From the NCBI GenBank assembly GCA_015680685.1, contig MNCI01015740.1, forward strand, positions 242,622-306,621: a stretch of DNA of 64,000 nt, written 5' to 3'. How positions within the stretch are numbered: position 1 is the stretch's first letter; each line of letters starts with the position of its first letter. The notes under the pieces are model-generated. The model was not told where the DNA came from, did not search any database, and saw only the letters and a program-made list of their open reading frames with translations. A program made the position numbers and the translations under genes. This DNA comes from Gnetum montanum (taxonomy: Eukaryota > Streptophyta > Gnetopsida > Gnetales > Gnetaceae). Positions 46,498-57,840 of the stretch are shown piece after piece.

Positions 46498-47334
46498 TGA
46501 TGAGCAGCAAGGTACCCCTACGCCCAACCATATGAATATGAGCGTTCACGCATGATCTGGTCGAACTCCAAGGACTAAGTGCTCATGCGCCTTCACAGAA
46601 TAAGGATGGATTATGCCATCATTGTCTTCCCAAGCGTACTTGTACAACATGATTATATGGTTAAGTAAACCTGAGATATGTGATTTTTATGGCTTTTTAT
46701 GTTTTATGTTCCTGGTGCTTAAAGTGGATAAATGAAATAAGTGAGTAACTAATTTAATTTAACTAATCAACTATGCTCTAACTAGTCCTAACACTAGCAT
46801 TCATTCCCACTTGCTAGACACATCCTAAACTAGTGTAACACTATTGGGATTACCAAACGCTAGTTGTTATTGGGTTACCAAGTGTTCCACGCATGCTCGA
46901 AGTGGGCGTATTGAGTGTGCTTACTTGTTGAAGATTAATAACTCTATAAAAACAACATCAATTAACTAATGAAAGCATGAACTAACTATAAATAGCATTA
47001 AATGCAATAAATAAGCTATTCCGAATGTTGCAAGATTTATCACAAAGTTCGTCTTTATTTTTGAACACAAGGTGTGCTCAGGTACATAATGCTTGAATAA
47101 AGATTCGTTCACTTTATGACTTATACTATGAGAACTCAGAAATAATTGTAACTCTAGAAAGGAAAAACTACAAGAGTTTGAGTAAGGAACTAAGAAAACT
47201 AACTACAAACCAAGTGCCCCAGTCTCTTATTTATAGGTAATGAGATAGGTTTTGACATCGAGTGTTCGATATCGCTTGGTGGGCTTTGATATTATGGACT
47301 CGATATCATGGTCCCAATATCATGACTCATCATA
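46498..47334 (-). repeat. E3 3' LTR (837 bp)
   Basis: Starts (plus strand) TGATGAGCAGC and ends CATGACTCATCA. U3 at the right end carries GATATCATGG/CCAATATCATG palindrome-like units; reversed TATTTATAG at 47221-47229; CCTACTATG-type R sequence appears changed to TTATACTATGAGAACTC (47139-47155). Directly followed by the reversed polypurine tract TACCCCCATGACTGAATA. Its partner is 55576-56424. Confidence 0.93.
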
Positions 47335-47547
47335 CCCCCATGACTGAATAAAAACTCGTCCTCAAGTTTCTTACAAAATATTGGAAAGGTATGGGATTAT
47401 TGACTGAGCAACAACTAACGGTGACATGAAGTGATAGACTCAAAGTGCCTGGTGAACAGATTGACAAACATATTACAACATCAGTATTCATAACCATTGT
47501 GGTGAACACTGTACATAGATGACATACAGGCCCTCATTTGATAGCTT

Positions 47548-47586
<39 letters not shown>

Positions 47587-49249
47587 GAGAGAAGAAAATG
47601 AGGCATGTTGCTACAGCTGTCAAAATTGTGCACACCATTGTTCGTTCCTGGCCACAAGATTAAGCATGTTTTTCGCATAAACACTCCAGCTCTAGTCCAT
47701 CCCAAGTGCTTCCTCCTATCCCAATTAATTATTCATGTGATTGCCATTTGCACACACAACACAGTCATGAATTAGCAAGGATAGATAAGATATAACGCAA
47801 TTGACACCTTGCCTTAATATGAAGCACATTGGCTAGGTTGTGGGTATGGCAGATACTGGGTTAGGGGTTTGTAATTGATAACTACCCAAGGTGTAGGGGT
47901 GACCTAAGTAATGGAATGGAAAACAAAATTTGCAATGGGGACCCCCACAACTAAGAGCGAACCTTCAGTAGCAATAAGATGGAAATTGAAAGAACAAGAA
48001 GGATGAGAGAACTAACAATGGTGAAGCCATTAAGACAAAACAAAAATGGATGTCATTGATGGGGTGAAATGAGAAATAGTTGATTGTAGGAAATGTCTAA
48101 GGGAAAAAGTGTAACAATTGCACCAAAAAGGAATGCCAGTGGGTCCTCCCTAAAGCAGGTTCATGCCCTTTATGCCCTTGCAAACCTACAAACCACAGAG
48201 TCCATAGGCTCTATGAATGACATATGGAAACAATGGCTAAGGACTTACCGAAAAGAGTTTACCAAAGAATAACAATGCGTCAACCAAGATATAGACTAAT
48301 CATAAAATTGGCAATGAGGTGGAATATGGAAAGCAATATAGAAAGAGAGAATGGAATGGAATGGAATCTCAAAGTCAAGGTTGTGTAAAGTCCCTTTTGT
48401 AATATGTGATTAAGGTGACTTAATAGTATTCATTCCAAATCCTAATTTAAGACTAACCACATCCAGTGACTTTGCATCAACACACTTGACCAACCCATCC
48501 TCCTAAAGTAACAAGAATGCATCCACAGAGCCACCACCATTCCAACAAGAGAAAGAACAAAGGAGTAGGAAGTGAGAAAAGGATCTTAGTTAGAGGGAAC
48601 CTTTAGGCATGGGTAACATGTCTTTCCAGTGCCATAACCAGTGCTTGTAGCCCATGTTTCTTTGTTATGTCTAAGGGGTGTGCTTTGAATTCTCACTGGT
48701 TTTTTTTTTCTTTTTTTGCGTGAGAACCTCACCATGCAAAGACTTGTTTGATTTAGTTGACTTCCCGATATTGGTCAATAACGGAATGGTGGAAAACCTA
48801 TGAAAAACATCCAAGTACCCAAGAGAATAGCTAGCACAAATGTGTTGAACTCCTTGAAGTTACATCCTTTCCAATCCATTTAAATATTTCCTTAGTTTGT
48901 ATGGATGGATGGGTGACATGGACTCATTGCCTATTTTATCAAAAGAACCCATATCTTAGCATCAACATTGAAAGTCAAAGGTAAAAGACAAACATTAGTA
49001 ATCAACACCATTAAAGTACAATCCACCATCATGAGATTTTATTATATGATGAATGAGAGTAAATCAAATAAAATGTAATAGAGGAAGAAGAAGTAAAAAG
49101 GTTAACGATGATGTAAAACAAAAAAGACAAAGGAACTAAGGGCTTTAGAATGGTTAACATTAGTGGCCATCTCCCCCATGACTGAGTTGGAAGGAGGAGA
49201 TCTGAAATAATGAGCAAGGTTGTCCATTAATAGATGTAGTGTTAGTACT
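47335..49249 (-). other. E3 3' polypurine tract and non-coding region
   Basis: Begins with the reversed polypurine tract (47335-47350). Contains a GA microsatellite (47549-47594), the reversed conserved blocks GTGGGTCCTCCCTAAAGCAG (48150-48169) and CCTTTAGGCATGGGTAACAT (48600-48619), and no gene. It mirrors 3966-5950 of E1. Confidence 0.75.
47549..47594. repeat. (GA)n microsatellite in E3 3' region
   Basis: About 22 GA units with one GT interruption. It matches the CT run at 5714-5734 in E1 on the opposite strand, but is about twice as long. Confidence 0.95.
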
Positions 49250-50480
49250 AGCCGTTTTAGACTCATGGAAAGGTTTGGTTTGCTGGATGTTGACTAATAA
49301 TTTCCTATTCAGGCTTTTAGGTTTATAGATCATCATGGCCTTTCAAGGGAAAGTTTCATGAATGATATAAGGTCCTTTCCATAGTGTTTGAAATTTAGTT
49401 TGTTGTGGCACATGTGTAGGATTCCAATATAGAACCATATCTTCTGGTTGATATTTGACTTTCCTAATCCTTAGGTCATGATGTTACTTGTTGAAGGCCT
49501 TGTGCAATTCGTTGGATGACAAGGTGGCTAATTGGTTCTCATCTAGTAAGTTAAGGTTGATTAACCATTCTTTTTGTGCTAGACTGAGGTCAAGGTTAAG
49601 GTNGATTAACCATTCTTTTTGTGCTAGACTGAGGTCAAGGTTAAGGTCACATGCTATAGATAGTATACAAAGCTTAGCTTAGATAGGAAGTGTTGGAAGT
49701 TTACCATACATTAACTCATAGGGAGAATAGCCTATCGGGAGTTTCCACATGGAGCGGTAAGCCCAAAGAGCATCGTTTAGTTTGGTGCTCTAGTCTCACC
49801 TATATTTGCTAATGGCCCATGTTAATATTTTTATGATCTCCCTATTGGTGACTTCAGCTTGACCATTTGCTTGAGGATGACATGGTGTAGTCAGTTTATG
49901 CTCAAATCCTAAGTGTTGCATCAACTTTTGAAAAGTTGCATCTATAAAATGTGTACCATTATCAGAAATAAGTGCATGAGGCACGCCAAACCTATTTATG
50001 ATTTGTTGTTGAATAAATCATGTAGCAGTAGATGATGTATAGTCCGTAATAGCGGCTGCTTCTGCCCACTTTGTAAAATAGTCAACAACAATAATAATGT
50101 ATGCTTTTCCATTGGTGTGATATGCCCCATAAAATCAATACCCCATATGTTGAAGGGTTTTAAGGGTTGAATCCATTGTTGTGGACCCTCCATTCTAGCA
50201 ATCATTCCCCCATCACATTGGCAGCGCTCACAAGATTGGATGAAATGATGAGTGTTCTGGAACAATGTAGGCCAATAATATCCTGCAAGCAAGATTTTAA
50301 TGGCTGTTCATCTCCTAGTGTAATGACCCCCACAAGAGTGCTCATGATCATCTTGGAGAACTCATAATGGATTTACATTAGGAACACACTATCAGAACAA
50401 GCCATCAAAACACACCTGATAAATGTGTTCGTTGATTTCCATGAAATATTTGGCTCGGTGAAGAAAGTATTGTTTTTTTT
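49250..50480 (-). pseudogene. E3 retroelement: integrase (frameshifted)
   Basis: Best-kept integrase in the window. Minus-strand blocks: HHFIQSCERCQCDGG (zinc-binding part, about 50220-50260), NIWGIDFMGHITPM (first Asp, about 50120-50150), ALISDNGTHFIDATFQKLMQ (second Asp, about 49920-49975), and PQANGQAEVTNREI (catalytic Glu, about 49830-49875). All three catalytic acids are present. A deletion near 50115-50125 shifts the frame, there are stops at about 50020 and 49985, and a single N with a 44-bp duplication lies at 49603. The C-terminal module is at about 49345-49400. Confidence 0.9.
49559..49647. repeat. 44-bp direct duplication around a single N
   Basis: 49559-49602 and 49604-49647 are identical, with N at 49603. 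It falls inside the E3 integrase and creates a false length change. Confidence 0.95.
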
Positions 50481-50599
50481 AACATCTAGCCCTTATGATG
50501 TTTCTTGTGTGAGAAGATAGGTAAGAATGCTACTATACCAATTTGTATCTATGGTTAATTGATTGTTTATTACACCTGCAAAGAGGAGTTCATCAGGGA

Positions 50600-51060
50600 A
50601 GCAGTCAAAGATTGGATATTCATCCTCTTTGTTGTCTCATCATAATTGAGATAAATGATCAACAACAACATTTTTGGTGTCTTTATGATCGATCATCATA
50701 AGATCGAACTCTTGTAAGATCATGAGCTATCATATGATGCAAGGGCTCACCATTGGTTTATTCATTAGGAACCGAATTACACTATGATCTGTGTGTATGA
50801 ATATCTTATAGCCTAATACATAGTGCCTAAATTTTTCTAGTGCAAACACCACAACCATTAATTCTTTTTTTGTTGTGGTGTAATAAGTTGTGCACTAGCA
50901 ATGCTTTGACTTGCACTATGAATGTAATAGGGTCACTTTTGGTCATCTAACTATGTAAGTACGGCTCCTAAAGCAAAGTTGGACACGTTAGTCATTATGT
51001 GAAATGGTTTGGATCAGTTAAGAGCTTGTAGAATGGGTGTTTCTACAAGCTTCTGTTTCA
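50600..51060 (-). pseudogene. E3 retroelement: RNase H (broken)
   Basis: Minus-strand segments match RNase H of E1: a TNVSNFALGAVL-type block (about 50950-50990), MVVVFALEKFRHYVLGYKIF (about 50800-50860), NKPMVSPCII, and DLMMIDHKDTKNVVVDHLS near 50650-50700. The final catalytic Asp (VDHLS) is kept here, unlike in E1 and E2. Stops are present. Confidence 0.83.
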
Positions 51061-52150
51061 AGGTTTGGAAAGCTAGCTCACATTCCCTGGTCCATTCAAA
51101 AGGTACATCTTTCTTCGTTAATTCTACTAATGATTTTGCAATCTTTGAAAAGTTCTTGATGAAGCATCTATAATAGCCAGTATGTCCAAGGAATGATCAG
51201 ATATCTTTTACAATTTCAGGTTGACAAGTGATTCCTTGGATGAATTTAATCTTTTTGGGATCTACCTCTATCCCTGTTTGTGAAATCTTATGCCCTAACA
51301 CAACACCTTCTTGGACCATTAAATGGCTTTTTTGCCAATTGAGCCTTAAGTTGGTTTCTACACATAATTTCAGTACTTGCTCTAATTGGTCCAATGTTTG
51401 TTCAAAGTTTGCTTTGTAGGTGGAGAAATCATCCATAAAGACCTCCACACCATTCCCTATTTGTTGCTAAAATATACTTAGAACTAGACATTAAAATGTT
51501 GCTGGGACATTGCAAAAGCCAAACGACATTTTCTTATATGCAAATGTCCCCCAAGGACTTGTGAATGTAGTCTTGGCTTGGTCTTCTAGTGCTATTTGAA
51601 TTTGATTATATCCACTGTAACCATCCAGAAAACTATAGTAGCAATGCCCTACAATGGTATCTAAGACTTGGTTGACGAATGACAATGGAAAATGATCCTT
51701 AAATGTTGCCATGTTTAGTAACCTAAAGTCTATACACACCCTCCATTTACCTTCTTTTTTAGGCACGATGACTAATGGGCTAACCCATTCACTATTAGCA
51801 ATGGGGTAGATGAACCTGGCTTTTAGAAGTTATTCAATTTCTTCTTTAACCACTTGCTTAAGCTTTGGGTTCAGTCATCTTTGTGGTTGTTGTCAAGGCT
51901 TCATGGAGGGGTCAGTGTAAATTCTATGTTGACATATCCTAGGATCTATTCTGGTTAATTTGGGATATGACCAAGCAAAGGCTTTCAACCACTTGTTTAT
52001 CATTTTCATCAGTTTTTCTTTTTGTTGAGAAGCAAGCTTAGCATTAATAATTACCAGTTTTCCATTCTTGAAAAATGTATATTCCATACTGGTGAGCAAC
52101 AGTTTTAATTCAAGGGACTCTTGCTTAAACTCGTTAGGGATTTTCAACTT
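51061..52150 (-). pseudogene. E3 retroelement: reverse transcriptase (broken)
   Basis: Minus-strand blocks: KIPNEFKQESLELKLL (about 52090-52140, the segment before RT), MPKKEGKWRVCIDFRLLNMA (51710-51766), SFLDGYSGYNQIQIALEDQA (about 51590-51645), FAYKKMSFGFCNVPATF (51491-51545), VFMDDFSTY (51418-51445, the catalytic F-M-D-D intact), and GVVLGHKISQTGIEVDPKKI (about 51235-51300). Broken by stops near 51480 and 51195. It is the copy closest to intact in the window. Confidence 0.92.
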
Positions 52151-52319
52151 CCCCTAGTTGATATTTTCAATGTCAAGACTTGGAAGTTGGCGATGGACTT
52201 GCTCTAATGTATCTATGCTATCGATGTAAGCACAAGTCAAGCTCTCAGCTAGTTCCATGCATATAGTTGAATTACTCTCTTGGTCAATTGTTAACCATTA
52301 GGTGCCTTCCTATCTTGTG

Positions 52320-52987
52320 GTTGCTGCATACAGGCATCTTTGTATATTTGTTATTTGTGCACATTGGTTGCATGTAGCTAGTGTTAATCATTGTACAAAC
52401 CAGAACTTTTGCACGCAATTGCACCCTGTGTCACTGTATGGGATGCATGGAACTTTCTTCTTCTTGATCTTTTAAAATGTATTTTCTTTTGAGATTTCTA
52501 GGGAAATATCATGTATTCCTAAGCACACATCAATCATGCTTAGCCATGCTCTTCCCATTATGATTGGGAAGTCCCCCTTATAGTTGTTGACTTAAATCAC
52601 TAGGAAATTGGCTAGATATGACCACCCACAAATAATGGTGATAATGTCCTCCACTAGTCCTAATGGGAAAATGATGGACTGGTTGGCCAACTTTAAATGA
52701 ATGTTACTCTTTTTTAGTGGATGTAGGTTCTAGGCTTTGTACATTTCTTGAGAGATTAGGTTAACACTAGAACCTGAATCCAAAAGAGCTTTACAAGGCT
52801 CATTCCCAACGATTTGCAAATATATAAGAGGACTTCCAATATCAGAGAATTTCCTAGGAAGATGGCCAACTTTAATCCAATCAGCAATGGTGTGGTTTAG
52901 CATGATAATATGTGTTGGGCACGGTCTTTGGTTTGAAGGAAGCTTCGAAGGTTCAGACGATGGTGAGGCATTTGGACAATTAGCCAC
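52320..52987 (-). pseudogene. E3 retroelement: aspartic protease (broken)
   Basis: The open frame 52730-52987 ends with CKALLDSGSSVNLISQEMYK, an intact D-S-G active site. After a stop near 52730 the homologous NIHLKLANQSIIFPLGLVED (about 52630-52715) and the PIMGRAWLS-type block (about 52530-52570) continue. It is upstream of RT in the same order as E1. Confidence 0.85.
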
Positions 52988-53229
52988 TTGTGGCTATAAG
53001 GACTGGGTTGGACTGTTGATTATAAAGGAAGGTCTTTTCTTTGATCGATTGTCTGAACCAACAGTAGGTTAAGGATTAACAACCCTTGTAGCATTACGTT
53101 GCTATGGCTAGGTAGGAAGCTCACCCTGCATAATTGGAGTAGGTGGTAATGGAGCTAAGGGTGGACGAAGTGTAGTCAGATGAGAAGGATAGTTCATTTG
53201 TGGAACATCACTCCTAGGAGAAGGAATTC

Positions 53230-55440
53230 TATAATACTCGTGGATCTAGTAGTAAGGTTGAGGAGTGACGTGACTAGTGGAGTTACATGGAGAGATCAAC
53301 TGTTGATTGTAATACCTGTATGGGTCAAGCTGATAGTAAGGGTATTATTGACATGGTAATGGAATTCCCCATGATTGTGGGTGTTGCCATTGTGGATATT
53401 GTTCATTTGGTTGTGGTGGAGTTCCACTTGGATAATATGTCAAGGGTTGGTGGAACTACCTTAGATTACCTTGAGGGTAAGGTAACCTTCGAGGTGCTTG
53501 CCATATGTTTAATCATGGGTTTAGTGCATACAACCTAGACTCTTGTAGATGTGACACTATTGGGAAACATCCTTTAGGATGGTCATATTGGCATATCTCA
53601 CATCTGCCATCATTGTCTGTGTTTAAATCCACAACCTCCTCAATGACGGAAACTTTGCCCTTATCCTTGTTATGTGCATATTTAGGTTTTTTCTTTTTCC
53701 TTTTCTCTCGGTTACTACCCTGTTCTCTAGACTCCTCTCCTATTTTTAGAAAAATTTAAAATTTATCATCTAGGGAATTCCACATTTGATCTACCTTTGT
53801 CGATATTTCTGACACAAATTTTTGAATTGGTAAAGTCTTCCTATTCATCATCTCTTCAAGTGGTGAATCTTCTTCATCTTCACAAAATTTAACTTCCTTC
53901 TTTCGAAGGAAAGGACCTTTGTTGTATTCCTCTGCACTTTTTCTTTTCCTTAACTCACCTTTCTCTTTGGCAACTTGCTCCAAAAATATTTGTATTTGAT
54001 GGGCTCTGAGCTCAAATAACCTTCCTTGGGCATAAGTTCCAAGGGTTCTTCGTGTCTCGTACCTAAGCCCGTCTACAAGATGGTGCAGTTGTTCCCTTTG
54101 CGAGTAACCATGGCCAAGGCAATGATGTAATAATGCATAATATCGACCCATGGCAACATCCAAGGGTTTGTGTCTTCCTTGTTTCCATCCTTGGATTTGC
54201 TTATGCAAGTTGGATACTCGGGAGTACATTTGATACTTATCATTGAACAGCTCTAACATAATACTCTATCAATGAATGGATTCTAGTTCTAAAGACTAGT
54301 ACTAGCTTTCTACTTCCTTGATTAGTGTTTGTGGAAACAACATTAGTTTTTGCCACTCATTTTCTATATTTTGCAAGGCACATGCATCATGAAATACTTG
54401 TAGATGGTTTTGAGGATAAGCATTGTATCCCCTTTAAAATCTTGGGATGTTGTTCATGTCTAGTCTTTTAATCCTATTGTCCTTTTGGTGCCTTGTTGGA
54501 ATCCTAACGGCCTTTGTTATATCTAACATACTTTGGGTGGTGAGTAGGGATTCATCGTGATCGTATTGTTTATGGCGTCTATGATGCCTATCCTGTTTCC
54601 TACTCTTCGTTCTTTTGTGATGTGTTTCCCTAGAATGCCCTCATCTCCTTTCTTGGCTATTTTGTCTATGAGCTCTATTTCTCTTACCATTGTCCTCATG
54701 GCCTTTCCCTTTGTAATTGCATTTAGATCCCGAAGGAGAGGGAGAAGCAGATGATGAAGGTGAAGAAGAAGGAGGACTGACACCATGATGGTGTCTATCA
54801 TTTTCTCTTTGGTGGTCGTGGCCTCGGTCATGGTTACGATTGGAATGTTTGTTGTTGTCATGTGATCGTGTTCCTTTTTTAGACCCTTTGTGTCCATTGG
54901 CATCAGAACTTGGGTTATGAATGGTTGAGTGAATATTCTGATACACAACTCCTTGACTGAAGTCAATGAGAGGAACATCGTTATGTAAAAAACCTCCTGA
55001 GGTAGGTTCACCACCCTCGTTTTCACTTATGACATATGGGACATCCTAAGACCACTTTCCCTTCATAGATTTATAATGTCTCTCTTGTTGTAGGTCCCTT
55101 TGACGTTGTGCCTCTGTGGATCGATAATCTCTCGAATCTTGTTCATGCACAACGTACTCTAATTGTAAGTGCTGCATACCAATTCATGTGAGAGCATGAA
55201 GAAGCATGCTTGGGATTGAGCGATCAGGGGGTAACACTATGTTACCTTCTAAATCCTACTAATGTAGTTGTTCATCCTAGTGGAGGATAAAGGTAAAGTT
55301 TGGTATATACTCATTAGGATGAATGTATACCAAGTGAAATTGTTAGGGTACTGGCATATTATCCTGTACACTTCACCTTCGATTGTTCATGGTGTCAAAC
55401 TTAGGCAGTGAAGTACTCTCATAAGAAGAAGGAGACATGA
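53230..55440 (-). pseudogene. E3 retroelement: gag (broken)
   Basis: Starts at about 55437 with MSPSSYESTSLPKFD, just after the 5' leader. 54523-55026 covers a Ser/Arg/His-rich, RS-like basic stretch in one frame. The capsid core is open at 53756-54259: YYALLHHCLGHGYSQREQLH, VDGLRYETRRTLGTYAQGRL, then FELRAHQIQIFLEQVAKEKG, matching plant gypsy gag and E2 17640-17960. The C-terminal part to 53230 is Gln/His/Pro-rich with stops. No zinc knuckle was found. The plus-strand frame 53287-53538 is antisense to it. Confidence 0.83.
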
Positions 55441-55557
55441 TTGATTATTTAGTGTGCAATACTCTCTTTTTGATGATTGTAAAATAACTAACCCTAAGGG
55501 TTTGTTCCAATGATGGAAAGATTTTCTAAGTTCTAATCAGCGCATAAACAACAAAGT

Positions 55558-55574
55558 CCCTTGCAACGATGCCA
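55558..55574 (-). promoter_or_regulatory. E3 primer-binding site, tRNA-Asp type (mutated)
   Basis: Minus strand TGGCATCGTTGCAAGGG, one base inside the 5' LTR. The expected site for plant tRNA-Asp(GTC) is TGGCGCCGTTGCCGGGG, known from Athila/Tat elements. The differences (GC to AT, CC to AA) are partly of the CpG-decay type. This places E3 with the Athila/Tat lineage. Confidence 0.8.
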
Positions 55575-55575
55575 A

Positions 55576-56424
55576 TGATGAGCAACGAGGTACCCTTACA
55601 TTCAACCATACGAATACGAGAGTTCACGCACGATCTAGTCAAACTCCAAGGACTAAGTGCTTATCTGCCTTCACAGAACAAGGATGGGTTATGCGATCAT
55701 TATCTTCCCAAGCTTACTTGTATGGCACGATTATATGATTAAGTAAACTTGAGGTATGTGATTTTTATGGCTTTTTATGTTTTATGTTCCTGGTGCTTAA
55801 AGTGGAGAAATGAAATAAGTGAGTAACTAATTTAATTTAACTAATCAACTATGCTCTAGCTAGTCCTAACACTAGCATCAGTTCCCACTTGTCGAACACA
55901 TCCTGAACTAATGTAACACTACTAGGATTACCAAATGCTAGTCTTTACTAGGTTATTAAGTGTTCCACATATGCTCAAAGTGGTTGTACTGAGTGTGCTT
56001 ACTTGTTGAAAATTAATAACTCTATAAAAACAACATCAATTAACTAATGAAAGCATGAACTAATTGTAAATAATGTTAAATGTAATAAATAAGCTATTCT
56101 GAATGTTGCAAGGTTTATCACAAAGTTCATATTTATTTCCAGACACAAGGTGTGCTCAAGTACACAATGCTTGAATAAAGATCCATTCACTTTATGACTC
56201 CTACTGTGGGCACTTACAAATAATTCTAACTCTAGAAAGGAAAGAATGTAAGAGTTCGGAGAAGGGACTAAGAAAATTAACTGCAAATTAAGTGCCCCTA
56301 TCTCTTATTTATAGGCAATGGGACAAGTTCTGACATTGGGTATTTGATATCGCTCGGTGGGCTTCGATATCATGGACCTGATATCACGGATTCAATATCG
56401 CGGTCCTGATATCATGACTCATCA
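55576..56424 (-). repeat. E3 5' LTR (849 bp)
   Basis: Plus strand TGATGAGCAACGAGG...CATGACTCATCA. It aligns end to end with 46498-47334. Over the first 120 or so bases I count 18 differences from the 3' copy, 15 of them transitions; the middle is much more alike. TATTTATAGG (reversed TATA) at about 56308; CCTACTGTGGGCAC (R region) at 56201-56214. It directly abuts the next LTR at 56425. Confidence 0.93.
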
Positions 56425-56869
56425 TGATGAGTGGCTAGTACCCCTACACTCAACCATATGAATACGAGCATTCATGCATGATCTGGTCGAACTTTATAGA
56501 TGGACTAGTTGTGGTATCTAAATAGTTATACGTTGATCACAGTTCACTGTCTTTCCACCTAGACTAGTATTTGCTTTTTCACATATGGTTTAGTCTAAAG
56601 TGAGGTGTATGATGTGTTTCCTATCACTATGCTACTCCTAAGAACAATAGGAATAACTTTGATTAAGCTAATGAGCAATACAGGAAGAGAATCTTAGCTA
56701 GCCTAAGTGCGATGAGTATCCGTCCTTAATTATCCGTACACATCTTGGACTTTGTGTACTACTTTTTGGATTACCAAGTGCATGTTGCTTAAGCACTCCT
56801 AGATACGCTACTGGGATACCAAGTAGTCACACTTAAATGCTTGTGATTAAGTCATACTCATTCCACGTT

Positions 56870-56956
56870 GAATAGCACTAGGGAAAGAATTAAAATGAAC
56901 TAAAAATGAATANGAATAGCACTAGGGAAAGAATTAAAATGAACTAAAAATGAATA
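56870..56956. repeat. 43-bp direct duplication around a single N
   Basis: 56870-56912 and 56914-56956 are identical, with N at 56913, within LTR c. Confidence 0.95.
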
Positions 56957-57029
56957 AAAAGACTCTAATTCTATACTTACTTACTTTCCCTTTCCTATGC
57001 ACCTGAATGTGTATTTATAAGCTTACACA

Positions 57030-57205
57030 GGAATCATGATATCGTGTATATGATATCATTATCCAAGTCGCGATATTGTGTACTCGATATCGAGGGTTTG
57101 ATATCAGGGGTCCGATATCAAGGGTCCAATATTAAGGGTATGATATCAAGGGTCAAATATCAAGGGTCCAATATCAGGGGTCTGATATTAAGCATTTGAT
57201 ATCAA
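57030..57205. repeat. GATATC palindrome array in U3 of LTR c
   Basis: About eleven occurrences of GATATC or one-base variants (GATATT, AATATC), several inside the unit GGGTCCGATATCA(A/G)G. Similar, shorter clusters are at 5960-6050, 47255-47330, 56335-56420 and 60228-60302. Confidence 0.9.
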
Positions 57206-57414
57206 CACCTAACAAACCATGATTCATCATACCCCCATGATTGAGTAACAACTTGTCCTCAAGTCAAAGAAAGTGAGGAACAAGTTCATTCAATTACAAA
57301 TAAGGGATAGGTATGAGATTATTGAATGACCATGGACTGTTTCATGTCGCAGTCTAGGATTAAAAAAAATTTGGACACAAACATAGAATACAAAACTTAT
57401 GGAACTCATGGGGT

Positions 57415-57840
57415 TCCTGGTGGTGGTGGCTCCTCCATGGGTGCCTCTCCTTTGTCCTGCACTCTAGGCTTCTGAGCTTAAGACCATTGAAGAAGCGCAT
57501 GACATTTCTCCTCTTCTATCTGAGGATTATGAGCCGTCCATGCTATTGTTCCAATGTTTGATGGAGTCGGCACTTCTCATGGACATGGTAACTATGGGAA
57601 TACTTAAACATGCCATGCTGTAAATGGCCGTCATTCCTCTTCATAGGCTTGGGCCTTGACCTCTCCACCTTTTGCTTGGCCAAATTATGTAGCGATAGGA
57701 GTTCCCTGATGGATGCTGAATGATTGTTCCTTCTACTCTGCATGTTCTGCATGAGGTCCTTGGCCTTTGCCTCCCCTTGGGTGTTAGTTGCACCTTGAGA
57801 AGGTCCTCATTGTCCTCTTTTAGGGGCCATCTATAATCAC
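57415..57840 (-). pseudogene. ORF-X C-terminal tail (copy c)
   Basis: Minus-strand reading gives TPSNIGTIAWTAHNPQIEEE (about 57510-57570), matching the IGEA..T..NP..KEEK motif of copies a and b, then PRVQDKGEAPMEEPPPPGTP near 57415-57475. The upstream part (57543-57752) holds LLSLHNLAKQKVERSRPKPM in another frame. The ATG near 57830 begins MAPKRGQ-like sequence as in copy a (MAPKQK). It is shorter than copy a. It is followed by the polypurine tract and LTR c. Confidence 0.65.

Larger units (their letters stand above)
56425..57229 (-). repeat. LTR of ORF-X element c (3' LTR, 805 bp) with long GATATC array
   Basis: Plus strand TGATGAGTGGCTAGTACCCC at the start and GATTCATCA at the end, followed by the reversed polypurine tract TACCCCCATGATTGAGT. 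U3 (57030-57205) is an array of GATATC-centred units about 15-17 bp apart. A single N at 56913 lies between 43-bp copies. It shares the GATGGACTAGTTGTGG block with the LTR at 60438. Confidence 0.92.
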
